Source: Archegozetes longisetosus (lineage: Eukaryota > Arthropoda > Arachnida > Sarcoptiformes > Trhypochthoniidae). Taken from it: DNA of 64,000 nt. The position numbers and the translations under genes are program-made. Below the pieces are notes generated by a model that was not told where the DNA came from, did no database searches, and worked only from the letters and a program-made list of their open reading frames with translations. The stretch is from assembly GCA_018873245.2 (NCBI GenBank), contig JAEMBT020000007.1:6045129-6109128 (forward strand), in the 5' to 3' direction. The first letter of the stretch is position 1, and every line of letters begins with the position of its first letter. Shown here in pieces: positions 21,787-33,655 of the stretch.

Positions 21787-23575
21787 GTTGACTTTTACTT
21801 TCCCGAGAAGCTGGCAAAGCCATTACATACCTATATACAGGGTCCGGCATAAGTTACGCAAAATTCTGAAAGAGCGCCACCTAATAGATTTGATATCAAG
21901 TGATATCAAATATAAAAAATTATTTACAGCATATTATCAAGTTTTTTTGAGAGTATTTTTTTTTGACCAAAATGGCGTCTGCTAAGATTGTGTACACCAT
22001 CGAAGAAAGGATCGCTATCATCCAAATTTATTACGAAAATGGACGTTCGCCGACGGCAACATTGAGAAAATTCAAGACAAAATTTGGCCAAGACATCACT
22101 TTGATTTATTGAATCAATCATTGAAGAATTATTGGATTGGACGCAGAGAAGCGCACGGGAGGTGGCATCGATTGGCCCCCTTACAGCCCTGATTTGAATG
22201 TCTGCGATTTCTTCCTATGGGTATATGTAAAGGATAAAGTTTATGAAAATCGTATTGAGAATCTGGAACAATTTGAAGAACTCATTAAAGAAGTCATTTT
22301 GGCCATCCCAGATGAGATGAGACATAGGGCTTGCGAAGCCTTTCAGGAACGCCTTCAGCATTTAGTAGTCAATGATGGAAAACATTTTGAAACCCTTATT
22401 AATTAAATTTTATACATTTCTGAGTAAAATGCAACTTATTTGAGTTTGATATCACTTGTAGTTTTTTTGTAATTAATTTTTTAAATTTTGCGTAACTTAT
22501 GCCGGACGGTGTATTTATTATCAGTATCACTTGACAAGTAAAAAAGTCTCAAGCCACACCCACTTCCGACGAAGTATAAGCTCCGCCCACAAAAAAAATT
22601 TGAGCTACACCCACCAAAATTTCCCTAAATGTTCTTCTAAGTATATTGGTTAAGAATATAAAAACAGATTCTCGAAATTCCTTCTGGGGGCGAAGTTATG
22701 AGTATTCAAAGTTTCGATATTTCAATTTTTGGTTAGCTTTTACTTTCCGGAGAAGCAGGAAAGCCATTACATACCTATATATTTATTATCAGTATCACTT
22801 GACGAACAAAAGTCTCAATCCACGCCCATTTCCAATCTGATCTAAACTCCACAAACAAAAAAATTTTGAGCCACGCCCACTAAAATTTCCTAAAATATTC
22901 TTACAAGTATACTGGTTTAGAATATAAAAACAGATTCTCGATATTCCTTCTGGGTGCAAAGTTATGAGCATTCAAGTTTTCCTTATTTTGCTCATAAAAA
23001 CTACTTCAAATATTGTTTCAACGATATGATTCAACGAATTTCATAAAATATTTAATGGCTAAATAGCTGCACATAATTTTAAAAATATATTTTTTGTATA
23101 TCAAAAAGAATTAACAAAGTTTATGCATGCAAATCATAAAGTTCAATCATTTTATTGAAATTTACTGCATCAATACAATTTTTTTGCGGAGTTTATATCA
23201 GATTGGAAATGGGCGTGGCTTGAGACTTTTGTTCGTCAAGTGATACTGATAATAAATATATAGGTATGTAATGGCTTTCCTGCTTCTCCGGAAAGCAGTA
23301 GCTAACCAAAAATTGAAATATCGAAACTTTGAATACTCATAACTTCGCCCCCAGAAGGAATTTCGAGAATCTGTTTTTATATTCTTAACCAATATACTTA
23401 GAAGAACATTTAGGGAAATTTTGGTGGGTGTAGCTCAAAATTTTTTTGTGGGCGGAGCTTAGACTTCGTCGGAAGTGGGTGTGGCTTGAGACTTTTTTAC
23501 TTGTCAAGTGATATTGATAATAAATATATAGGTATGTAATGGCTTTGCCAGCTCCTCGGGAAAGTAAAAGCCAAC
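21787..23575. mobile_element. CACCC-box MITE, copy 1 (with nested mariner)
   Basis: Ends read as variants of GTTGGCTTTTACTTTCC and its complement (23559-23575). The arms are inverted repeats: 21787-22990 (without the mariner) against about 23160-23575. The left arm holds two tandem ~230 bp units. Each unit carries CCACRCCCAC, CTCCGCCCAC and CCACACCCACC in fixed order. The same family occurs at 27328-28921, 54107-55803 and, in part, 35530-36055. No target duplication is evident. Confidence 0.75.
21838..22511 (+). mobile_element. Internally deleted mariner-superfamily element in the MITE
   Basis: Inverted ends CAGGGTCCGGCATAAGTTAC / CACCGTCCGGCATAAGTTAC, flanked by TA at 21836-21837 and 22512-22513. 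It interrupts the MITE sequence ATACCTATA-TATTTATT. From ATG 21971 it encodes the helix-turn-helix start (YTIEERIAIIQIYYENG...), then after a large deletion the C-terminus (22137-22406) with PPYSPDLNVCDFFLW and VKDKVYENR. The middle of the catalytic domain is missing, so it is non-autonomous. Confidence 0.85.
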
Positions 23576-23724
23576 CTGGTCGACCTCATGTTGGCGTTCA
23601 TTCAATTATTAAGGAAATGCAAAAGGAACAGAGGCAAGTCGAGAATCAACTGGAAGCAATTTTACGCGGAGATCCCAGGCCGAAACCGAAACAATCAGAC
23701 TCAGATGGAGAACAACATATTTAA

Positions 23725-24950
23725 TTTAAACATTAATACTTCATATACTATGCACTCAAAATATTTACTATAGAATTTTTCACAGTACAGTGCGTCCAAC
23801 CTCAGCTTTACTAGCTTTGTGTTTGAATATTTTCTTATTAACTATTTATGGAATAATGCTTCTCTACTTAAAATGTAGAGAATCTCTCCAAGTTTTGTTA
23901 CCCTCTGTATGGGCATATTTGAGCATATTTTTCTATTAATTTTGTGTTTAAATAGTTTGATACCAGATTTTATTACAAACATTTCTAATTTTAGAGAAAA
24001 ATAAAATTTATTTTTATAGTAAACTTATAGAAGATTTCTTCATAGACTCCATTATGAAAATGTAACGATAAATCGTTTTATTTCTAAACTATACGTGATT
24101 AAGATTTAATATTTGGTCACATTATGAGACTACCCAAGAGGGTTATATTGACGACCTCAAATCGCTCACCCAGCTATAAGCCAAAGTTTCCCTTCTTTCT
24201 GTTTCTCGATTTCTTTCGTAGACTTAGTTAAGAGTTCAAACTTTAAACATATGGGGACAAGATCACGAATAATGTGTCTCGACCTTTAAGCACACTTATT
24301 GATAAGGGAACTATATTCTGATTAAATAAACTTGAGCGCATACGAAAAGATTAATAGGTTTTAAACGAATTTCTTTTTTACCCTATGATAGTTTCACTCT
24401 CCTGTTAATAGAAAAGGAGGATGCCCAAAATTGGCTAACTTGATTTCAAGCAAATTTTTGCGCCAAAATATTGGGCACAATAAGTAGAGTGCAAATATAT
24501 AATTTTTTTACCATGAGTCATAGCGTTCTGGAGATACTGAAATTTATTGATCTTGGAATAAGCATAACTTTTTCTAGGCAATATGAGTATCAAAATGCTC
24601 AGTAATACGAGCAGATCACGAATATTTATAATATGGAAAATAAAATGTGAATAAGATTTTTAAAAATTAAGTAAAATCACTCTGGTCTTAGTCGTCAGTG
24701 CTTCCAAGTCCTACACAGAGCTCGCTCAGGCTGCAAGTATTTGAATCTCGGACTGGCGCCTACCATGCCCGAGAAACCAGAGAATTGTCATTATATGTGC
24801 ACAGAAGCCGATAGTTCTCTATCCATTGTTGCACTAACAATAGTATCTGCAATGGCTGCAGCACTAGAAAGTTCTCTATTAAGATGTAAATAAGAAACTT
24901 TATAGAGCTCTGGTGCCGCGATATGGCCCGCCCACGAATCAATATGAAGT
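23725..24950. other. Intergenic, nothing recognised
   Basis: AT-rich, no convincing ORF. From about 24680 base composition becomes richer in GC. A 42-codon ORF starts at the ATG near 24767, without recognisable similarity. Confidence 0.3.
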
Positions 24951-25070
24951 CACCAACTGAAATTCCATGGAAGCTAAGAGAAAGAGATCCAGTATGCCTG
25001 CATACCTGGATCTCATAGCTCCCATCCGGGCTTACATTCTCGGCATGACAAGACTGGACTTTTTCAGTTG
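24951..25070. repeat. Small nested hairpins
   Basis: GAGATCCAGTATGC near 24983 is followed by its near complement GCATACCTGGATCTC (to about 25014). Around it, CACCAACTGAA (about 24951) pairs with TTCAGTTGGTG (about 25057). It may be a small cruciform-forming or foldback sequence. Confidence 0.45.
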
Positions 25071-25155
25071 GTGTTATTTCAATGCTAAAACCTGGAGGTC
25101 CTTTTCAGACAATGGTGGAAATTCTAAAAGAGAATTTGGTTGGATGCAGGATATT

Positions 25156-27326
25156 GGGCGCGGAATAGAAGAAGGTTCGTTACTATGACAATATACGCTA
25201 GAAATCAAAATTAAGTTACGTATAATGCTATAGTAGAAAATTTGTAAATAATTAATGAATTTAAAATTAATTCAAAAAATCAATACCACATTTTGTTGAG
25301 TACTTTATCACAATATTAATTGATATACAAATTGAGCAAAATTTAATCACAGTTTAGTTGCAATTTAGTTAAATCTAAATGTGATACCGCCAAAAGTAAG
25401 TTTCCTTTAGAATATTTAGTAATAAATTGAAGCTAATTAATCTTTAATTGATGGCTAATATGAACTATTGCCTCCCTTTGCGTCAATAACTGCTTGTAAA
25501 CGTTTAGGAACCCTTTTAATTAGTTTATCGATACATTCGGTGTCGATTTGGGCCCAAGACTCGGATAATGCCATTTTGAATTCCGCACACGATTTTCGGC
25601 TTTTTATTGGCACATTTCGATCCAACTCGTCCCACAAATGTTCAATAATAATAAGGTCTGGACTCTGCGGTGGCCAAATAAGCCTTTTGACATTATTCGA
25701 GTTGGGCCAAGCCATTGCTTTTTTGAAGTATTTTTTGGGTCGTTATCAAATTGAAAAATAAAGTTGTCTTGAATGCATAATTTCTTCGCACTTTATATTA
25801 AATTGTTATTTAATATTGAAACAAAGATTTGTGTCCATTTTAGCAGTTACTTCGGCCAAATTTCCGACTCCAGGCGACGAAACACCCCCAGACCATTACC
25901 GACGGCGAGTGTTTGACAGTTGGCGTAACTATGGACTCATTTATGCCCTCTTTACGTATTTTCCAGACTCTTTGACGTCTTTTCGAGTTAATTAACCCGA
26001 ATTTACACTCATCAGACCAAAAGACTTTCCCAGAAAACTTGCGGCATATTTATAAACTTCTTCGCGAAATCAAGTCTTTCGCGTTTATTAATAGGTCTAA
26101 TAAATGGTCTCTTTCTCGCGAATTCTCCGTAATCCCCCTCTTTCTTAGTCTCCTCCTAATTGTCGATCCGCTACAATTTAATTCAAGATAAGATTTTAGT
26201 TATTTTGCCTTTAATATTCAATTAATCATTGCATTATTTTTAATTCGTGAATCTGTACGCATACCAGTACATCGTTTTCGACCAGATCTATTGAGATTAC
26301 GAGCAGTTCCGTATGTTTTTATCTTTATTATTATTTTGTTAGCACCAGTTCAACTTAAGCCGAATTTTTCGGCAATTGATTCAAATGTATCTCCTTTTAA
26401 TCGCATTTCAAACATTTTTAGTCTTTCAGTTTCAATAAATTCGCGAATTTTTACGATTTAAAAAATTCTATTGCTGTTATCAATGAATTATTCTATTAAT
26501 AATTATACTATTTATTGATTTTTATCATTAAATATAATTGAATTCCTTTTAATTAAATAAATAAATGTTAATTAAGTAGTGTTGACGAAACGGAAACTTA
26601 TATCTGGCAGATGGAGAAAACGCGCTTAAACTTTATTATTACTTTTATGTTTAAATAAAATACGACGACGAATGAAACTTTCATACGCTTTGATAGAGAA
26701 ATAATTTTTGATTATTTTAATACAAAAGTTATTGTAATACACGAAAGAGTTTTTGAGATATTTGCATTTAAAGATAGAGCTTATGTGTTTTTTATGCGTA
26801 ACTTAATTTTGACTTCTAGTGTATATGGTTTAACTTGTCTCTTCGAGATATTATCATTGACATCACTTTCAAGGTCATCCAATGTCAAATAACGGAAATC
26901 GATTATTTGAAGAGATAGATGCATAAATGAGATATCATTCGATTCAGCATTAAGAGATGAGTCCAACGATACCCTATTTTCCAAAATCGGTCGAAGCATT
27001 CTTGAGATATTTTTGAAAAACCTAAACTAACCTCAGTAGAAATGGACCGCAGTCGGGATGCTCAGCGAAAGTTGAGGTTAGGTTAGATTAGGTTTTTTTA
27101 TATCTAAAGAATGCTTCGACCGATTTTGGAAAATACGGTATCGTTGGACTCATCTTATCATGCTGAATTGAATGGCATCTCATTTATGCATCTATCTTTA
27201 AATAATTGATTTCCGTTATTTGAACTTGGATGACTTTGAGAGTGGTGTCAATGATAGTATCTCGAAGAGACAAGTACAACCATATATATATTGTCATAGT
27301 AACGAACCTCCTTATATGCCTTGCCC
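25156..27326. repeat. Foldback element split by a Tc1 transposon
   Basis: The left flank GGTTCGTTACTATGACAATA (to 25193) and the sequence after the Tc1 (26824-27015) together form one arm. Its reverse complement runs from about 27095 to 27326, ending TTGTCATAGTAACGAACC. Without the Tc1 the element is about 540 bp. The loop contains GGTTAGGTTAGATTAGGTT. It directly abuts the MITE at 27328. Confidence 0.75.
25194..26823 (-). mobile_element. Tc1-like transposon with decayed transposase
   Basis: 1630 bp with inverted ends TACGCTAGAAATCAAAATTA / TACACTAGAAGTCAAAATTA and TA on both sides (25192-25193, 26824-26825). The minus strand carries a transposase in broken frames. N-terminal helix-turn-helix near 26280-26460 (KMFEMRLKGDTFESIAEKFG, then RNLNRSGRKR). 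Middle part near 25840-26130. C-terminus 25455-25715 with WPPQSPDLIIIEHLWDELDR and KRVPKRLQAVIDAKG. Many stops; inactive. Confidence 0.85.
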
Positions 27327-27327
27327 G

Positions 27328-28921
27328 GTTGGCTTTTACTTTCCCGAGAACCTGGCAAAGCCATTACATACCTATATATTTATCATCAGTATCACTTAAC
27401 AAGCAAAAACGCCTCAAGCCACACCCACTTCCGACGAAGTCTAAGCTCTGCCCACAAAAAATTTGAGCCACATCCACCAAAATTTCCCTAAATGTTCTAA
27501 GTATACTGGTTAAGAATATAGAAACGGATTCTCGAAATTCCTTCTATGCGCGGAATTACGAGTATTCAAGTCTTCCTTATTTTGCTCATAAAAAACTACT
27601 TCAAACATTGTTTCAACGATATGATTCAACAAATTTCTTAAAATATTTAATGGCTAAATAGCTGCACGCAATTTTAAAAAATATTTTATATATATAAAAA
27701 AGAATTAACTAAGTTTATGCATGCAAATCATAAAGTTCGATTATTTTATTGAAATTTATTGTACCAATACAAGATTTAATGAGTATATAAAAATAAAGAT
27801 TAAAAACTTAAGAAATTTTATCGAATTTGTTTTATTAAAATTTTCTCTGTGAAAGTGGTCATTAATTTTGAAGTTACGGTATTCATCATCTTCATTCCAT
27901 TTATTTCAGTATCAGAAATATCAACCAGAATGACGATAGATTCAGTTATTTTCTGAAAGTCATGCATGCTTTATCCCCATTCGATGCTGCACCTTGCTTT
28001 CGGCTGGCATTAATTCCAATCAAGCCTCTATCAGTTTCTATGATTGGTTTATATTCTGACACAGAAATAGAGTATGACAATAATTTACATTTCGAAATTA
28101 GTGATTAAACTTGATAAACTTTCAAACATGTAAATAACTCAAAACTTTTTAAAATCTAAAATTTAATTTAACTATAAAATTAGAATAAAGTACATAAAAT
28201 AAGCTCGATAAATTTCTTATGTATTAATCTTAATTTTCATAATCATATTAAATCTTGATTTATATTGGCGTAATAGATACAGTGAAACGCTTTTAATATT
28301 CCAAAATTGTGTGCAGCTATTTAGCCATAAAATATTTTATGAAATTCGTTGAATCATATCGTTGAAACAATATTTGAAGCAGTTTTTTATGAGCAAAATA
28401 AGGAAAACTTGAATACTCATAACTCCGGCTCCAGAAGGAATTTCGAGAATCTGTTTTCATATTCTTAACCAGTATACTTGGAAGAATATTTTAGGAAATT
28501 TTGATGGGTATGGCTCAAAATTTTTTTATTGGCGGAGCTTAGACCTGGTTGGAAGTGGGCGTGGCTTGAGGCTTTTGTTCGTTAAGTGATACTGATAATA
28601 AATATATAGTTATGTAATGGCTTTCCTGCTTCTCCGGAAAGTAATAGCCAACCAATAATTGAAATATCGAAAATTTGAATACTCATAACTCCACCCCCAG
28701 AAGGAATATTGAGAATCCTTGTCTATATTCTTAACCACTATACTTAGAAGAACGTTTACTGAAATTTTGTTGGGTGTGGCTCAAATTTTTTTTGTGGACG
28801 GAGCTTAGACTTCGTCGGAAGTGGGTGTGGCTTGAGACTTTTTTGCTTGTCAAGTGATACTGATGATAAATATATAGGTATGTAATGGCTTTGCCAGCTT
28901 CTCGGGAAAGTAAAAGCTAAC
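27328..28921. mobile_element. CACCC-box MITE, copy 2 (full length)
   Basis: 1.59 kb with ends GTTGGCTTTTACTTTCC and its near complement. Inverted arms 27328 to ~27790 and ~28300 to 28921; the right arm contains two tandem units. Central sequence ~27860-28260 has no ORF of note and matches copy 3 (54107-55803) in inverse orientation. It ends exactly where the PolB remnant begins (28922). Confidence 0.8.
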
Positions 28922-30480
28922 CCACCAAAGGAACTCTAATAGTTTTATGAAAATTTTTAAACTTTGAAATGTTATCTTATGCTTTAGGAAGAATAGGAAT
29001 GTCTTTCTCGTTGTCAAAGTAATGATCACATAGAGTTTGACGTCTTCTGAATCTTTCTATATTTTCTCTATGATATTGTAATAACGTCTTAGTTTCTTAA
29101 TTAGACCTATACCAAAATACTTTTGTAATAACCTATATTGCTAAATTAATTGTCATAACTCACCGTATATGTCAACATTTATTACCGATATTAAGATTAC
29201 TTTTTGTTTGTACAATAGAAATCTTTACATGCTTGTCTCAACTCTACAAGTTATGAAGACAGCTGAGAGTAAGCATATTTCAACTCTTAAAACCTACCTA
29301 AGTATGTCCTAGTTATACAATCTCCCAATCCTAGCTAAATGTGCTATTGACCTTAAAAGGTTCAGCCTATCATTGTAAAACATTTTCTAATTTAATCCGC
29401 CTATTGTTCCTATAAAATGTCGTGTTTTTCTTAAATTTTTCGCTCTTTCTTCCAGTATTAAAATCCTGTGAAATCTTATGTAATTTTATTATTGTGGTTA
29501 TGTTAAATAAAGTGCTTATATTTTAAAATTTGATTTCATACACGCTCCTATCAAAGATCCAGACTTTACAATATAAACATCTTTCACATATAAAATGATG
29601 ATGTTCACGTTTGGTTAATTGATCTCTAACTAATTTTGGTAGGCTTTTTATATAAACATAGTGAGTTGTCTGCAACTCTTCTATTAAAAGTAAGTTTACA
29701 TGATCTTATTTCTTTTCATCTTGAGAACAAGTTAAATAAGTTTGTACACTCTTACTATTAACTACATACAAGTTTATTGATATATTATTCTGTTTACAAA
29801 ATGTTTTAATATCATCCACTTCAACTGGAAATTCGATGTTATTAAAGTCGTAATCATTATTCCAATTACTATACCATGATACTCTTTCAGGATGATGAGT
29901 TATTCCATTCTTATGTTTATGATACTGCAAACAATACTTTAATCATTTCTGATCTTCATTTTTAGTATTGATTGTAGCTTTTTTATTGTATAACCATTCT
30001 GGTAGTTCAATATAAGAGAACCTGATAATAACTTATATTCTCTAAATTTGAAGTCAACATTAACAACATTAACCAAATGCCAGTAGCCTTCATTGTTATA
30101 CCAAGATTCTATCTTCTCATGAATTTCAAGAAGTAAAGCATGAATTGTTTCTTCCATCTCATATTCTCTAAGAATTATTTGATATTTTGAAACTATTGTT
30201 ATTTCTTCAAACTCTTTACCAGTTGCTGGATGAAACTGTAAATTTACCTTTTAATATTAATTGTAACTTTATCACTGTTTTAACCTCTAAAATATCTTTC
30301 ATTATTTCAAGCATTAACTCTGGCAATTCTTCTATAAGAACACTAACTGATTCAATAACATTCTTTGGAGTTATTCTTAACGTTAAGAAACATCCCTCTA
30401 AAGCTTCTGACTTTTTTGCAGTATCAAAGTCAATATCTTGAAAATTTCTTTTTCTTTATCTTCTAATATTAAATAATCCA
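28922..30480 (-). pseudogene. Maverick/Polinton-type DNA polymerase B, N-terminal region, broken (copy 1)
   Basis: Reads on the minus strand in fragments. 30157-29939 encodes EIHEKIESWYNNEGYWHLV; 29930-29706 encodes HHPERVSWYSNWNNDYDFNN and VEVDDIKTFCKQNNISINL. Further down come IKSLPKLVRDQLTK and HHHFICER, and finally the sequence matching the copy 2 stretch before its first exonuclease motif. This order is typical of the region in front of the exonuclease domain in the protein-primed PolB of Maverick/Polinton elements (family knowledge). Frames are interrupted by stops, indels and a ~500 bp insertion (29079-29580). The palm domain is absent, so it cannot polymerise. Confidence 0.7.
29079..29580. 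other. ~500 bp insertion in PolB copy 1
   Basis: Absent from PolB copy 2 (around 53870-53900). AT-rich, no ORF, no clear terminal repeats. Likely an unrecognised mobile element or a replacement; a few bases of the polymerase were lost at the junction. Confidence 0.45.
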
Positions 30481-30815
30481 ACTTTTCTTTTAGTTTAACT
30501 TTAATTAGTGTTTCTCTTGTGAGAAGGTGTTTTAAGATGATTAATCCACTCATTCTCTAGAATATCAACATTAAAATACCATAGTGTTTTTTACCACGTC
30601 AGATCTCTCGTTTACTTCTCTTTGTGTGGAATCTATGATTGCTGATAAGTGTTTTTTAGTTTTTATGTGTTTAATCTAGTTTGTTTAAGATATTTCTACA
30701 TTACCAATATCACATGATCTATTTTGTTTCATTTATTTAGTTTCAAATTTTTTTATTTTTTACATTTTTCAATTTATTAAAAAAATTAATTTCTTAATAA
30801 ATAAGCTTATAATAA

Positions 30816-31088
30816 ATGGAGACCTTAACTAAAATGTGTGTTAAATGTAAGGAATATAGATTGTTAACTGAGTATTGTAAAAATAAATATGGTATAGGTA
30901 GATTATTTTGGATGTGTAATCATTGTCAAAAAGATTATTATTCGAGTTATAATAAACCTATAGAATGTGAATGTGGAAGATTTGTATATGAGAAATAACT
31001 ACAAAAATATCTAAAATCTAATCTCCATAAAAAATACTTAATGTATTATTCTGAAGTTTTAAAGAGTGAAGTTTCAGTATTATCTTAA
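30816..31088 (+). pseudogene. Small cysteine-rich protein, divergent to PolB (copy 1)
   Basis: About 90 codons with one in-frame TAA (30996-30998) where copy 2 (52371-52607) has TAT. Cysteine pattern: CVKCKEYRLL at ~8-11, CNHCQKDYY at ~32-35 and CECGRF at ~49-51, so a zinc-ribbon-like fold is probable. Family not recognised. It starts about 340 bp from the PolB remnant in the opposite direction in both copies, so the two belong to the same mobile element. Confidence 0.5.
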
Positions 31089-31177
31089 AGTATCTTCTGA
31101 ATTATTTTCCTAAGAAAAGCATACTTAAAACAAGAGTTACTTAACATAAAGAGATCAATGGAATCTTTTTCTACATA

Positions 31178-31870
31178 CAGAGTGTTTAATAATCGACTTT
31201 CCATTTTGATCCTTTCATAATTTTGAAATTAAACAGCTTTGAAAAGATGTATTTATAGATTATTATAAAGTAACTCCTCAAGTTTTACAAGCGCCTCTTT
31301 GGATTATTCTATGGATCATGGGGGATGTATATTTTGAAAAAACTTAAATGTTATTTTCGTTAAGAGTTATTAGAAAAACGATTGTAGTATTGTAAATTCT
31401 TGAAGACGTAGGGAGAACCTTACTACCGAGGATCTAGCATCTAGGCCCCAGATTAAGACATTTGAAATCATTTTGAAAAAAAAATTACTTTTAAAATTAT
31501 GATATTTTTGTAAATATAAGATTTCTATTCCTTATGATTAAACTTTTTTATAAGGCCAAAGTATGCTTACATAGTGAAATAGAAATAACTTGCTAAACTT
31601 GTAACTCGTGGTTAGGAGGAGAAGAGAAAGATTTGAAATAAATCATAAGATATTTCTATCAATATCGATCTCAAGTGCTAAATCGTGAAATTTGTAATTT
31701 TTGATAAAAAAAATTCATAGTTCAGATTTTTGTGTATTGGTCTCTTGAAAACTTGATGCATAAGACTTTCACAGTTGTCATTCAATACACAGCTTAAACT
31801 TTGAAGTTATCTCAAATGGTTGTTAAATTATAAAGAATTGAAAATGGAAAGCCGATTATTGAATACGGTG
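31178..31870. mobile_element. Mariner-type MITE
   Basis: Inverted ends CAGAGTGTTTAATAATCGAC / CACCGTATTCAATAATCGGC, both followed by TTTCCATTTT, flanked by TA at 31176-31177 and 31871-31872. 693 bp, no transposase. It may be mobilised by a relative of the mariner-superfamily elements in this window. Confidence 0.75.
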
Positions 31871-32202
31871 TAAAAAACTCCCTTTAAACCTAGACTTTTC
31901 ACAATTTTCTAATTTACAAATATACTTTTTTCTTCATGTCAGAATATACTTTAAAATACTTTGGAGGACTCTTTCAAGGAGTTAGAAGAGTGTTTAAGAT
32001 AATTTAAAAGGCTCTACACTTTTAATGTTTTGGCTATAAATACGTTCCCAATTTTCTATTTTTTAATTCAATTTATTATGAAGATAGTTCAATACTTCGG
32101 AAGAATGTTGATATATACTCTTAAATCTTTGTTATGAGGTTGCTATGAAGTTAACAAAAAAATTGCTTTATAAATGAACTCATTCAATTAAACAAGTTTT
32201 AA

Positions 32203-32608
32203 TGAAAGAAACAATAACTATTGCAATCAAATAAGTTTAAATAGAAGTGAAAAGTTTCAAGATGCTGTTAATAATATGAGATTAATGATGTGGAATAAAT
32301 TTTTAGCAGGTATTGCAAGTAATCCTTATATGACTAAAAGAGTTTGTCATCATTTGGGATTAAAAGTTAAAACAATCAACTCCATCCAGCATTATAAATT
32401 TGAATGTCTCTTTTATTTTACAAAACCAAAAGTTCATAGAAAGAAAAAACAAGAAAGTGAATCAGAAAAGTCTCCTGATGAACAATCTGATAATCGTACG
32501 TTTATTGTAAAGTCAAAAGCTAAAAATAAAAAAGGCTTAAAAGGTGTTGGAGAAACAGCACAGACTTATGATTTTGAAGAAACCTTCAATAAGACAATTG
32601 AGTCTTGA
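32203..32608 (+). CDS. Hypothetical protein near the PolB remnant
   Basis: Open frame of about 135 codons (first ATG at 32276). It reads EKFQDAVNNMRLMMWNKFLAGI and then a basic, Lys/Ser/Glu-rich tail, KPKVHRKKKQESESEKSPDE. Not recognised. Codon use looks like coding sequence. It may be a structural or DNA-binding protein of the same virus-like element as PolB, a guess from position only. Confidence 0.35.
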
Positions 32609-32643
32609 AAAAGTGAGGTTTATTATTTTCTAATAAATTAATC

Positions 32644-33001
32644 ATGTCGTTGATTGAAATAGCAGACAAGAATCACTTGAAACAAAGACAATGTAAAATT
32701 AAAAAAGACTATTTTGAGTTTAATCAACTTAATGTTGGATCTAAAGCTAAAGCTGCTGATCAATTATATACAGAAAATAGTTTTAAAGGAACTTGGAGTG
32801 GCAGCTGTTGAAACTATTGAAAGAATGGATGAAGAAATTGAATTAAAGGATAACAAAATTAATGTTTTAGAAAAAGAACTTAAAGATGTTAATCACTACG
32901 ATGAACAAAAAATTCAGGCTTTGCTAAACAAGAATCCTGTAATTAGAAACAATAAGGAAAGAGCTAAACGACGTTTAATGAATACAATTTCTTTATCTTA
33001 A
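32644..33001 (+). pseudogene. Hypothetical coiled-coil protein, frameshifted
   Basis: From ATG 32644 about 55 codons (SLIEIADKNHLKQRQCKIKK...), then the frame changes near 32800. It continues as ELGVAAVETIERMDEEIELK, NVLEKELKDV and ERAKRRLMNTISLS up to 33001. The second half is a likely coiled coil. Begins 36 bp after the previous ORF, as in a compact viral or transposon gene cluster. Function unknown. Confidence 0.35.
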
Positions 33002-33655
33002 AATGATAACTAAGAAATTAATAAATGATGCCAATGAAAAATTTAAATCACTATTCTGAAAATAAAAGATTATGGTGTCGGATTTATATTTTAATTTGTG
33101 TATCAATTGTATTTGGTACAACCTTACTATATTTTTACTATCGAAAATCAAAAAACTTCTTTTTGTTTATAGACACTTTATGACAATAGGAGCTTCATAT
33201 TTAGGTCTGTCATAATGCCCTTAAGACTTAAATCTTATATCCCAATCGTCTTACAAAGTTGTGGTTTTGTTAATTCAGGATGCTATTATTTCGCTTGAAC
33301 AAACACTAAAACCCTTTTCATTAACATATTTTTCCTTGTATCATCTGGTACTATTATGCTCATATACTTTATACTATTCCTCTTATTTCGCATTTAATAC
33401 TTTTTAAATCTGATCTTAAATGCATTCGAAATTGAACGAATTTGATCGAGGTAATAAACTTAAAATAACTGATCTAGAACGATATTTATTTATAACTGGT
33501 CGAATCTTATCTAATATGAATGGAACTAATGATTTGACCGTTTAATAGAGATGTAAAACATAACATGTAGAAAATATTTAAGTCTTACATCTCTTTACAC
33601 TATAACTGATACTTAAGCTCAAATTTTAAAGTATTGCATTTCACGATAATACTTA
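33002..33655. other. No gene recognised
   Basis: Short broken frames with hydrophobic stretches (around 33080-33400) could be remains of a membrane protein of the same mobile element, but nothing is readable. Confidence 0.3.

Larger units (their letters stand above)
21564..23724 (+). pseudogene. Possible last two exons of an unrecognised gene, intron filled by MITEs
   Basis: Exon-like 21564-21759 follows TTTAATAG and ends at GTAAG. It reads LNWLKQYFQYFDNEWSN..., then IAAAILITYHK, a TGA, then IESDNEDGLSIAKATLSGLN. The second piece, 23571-23724, joins in matching phase and reads RPHVGVHSIIKEMQKEQ..., coiled-coil-like, ending DSDGEQHI and a stop. The acceptor AG would be the last bases of the MITE terminal repeat. 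I do not recognise the family. The TGA at 21683-21685 makes it broken as read. It may be only a gene fragment; the joint is inference. Confidence 0.35.

Noticed and set aside
24767-24895. 42-codon ORF starting MPEKPENCHYMC
   Set aside because: Too short and without similarity or splice context.
27060-27100. GGTTAGGTTAGATTAGGTT, telomere-like (TTAGG)
   Set aside because: Only a few irregular units within a foldback loop; no array.
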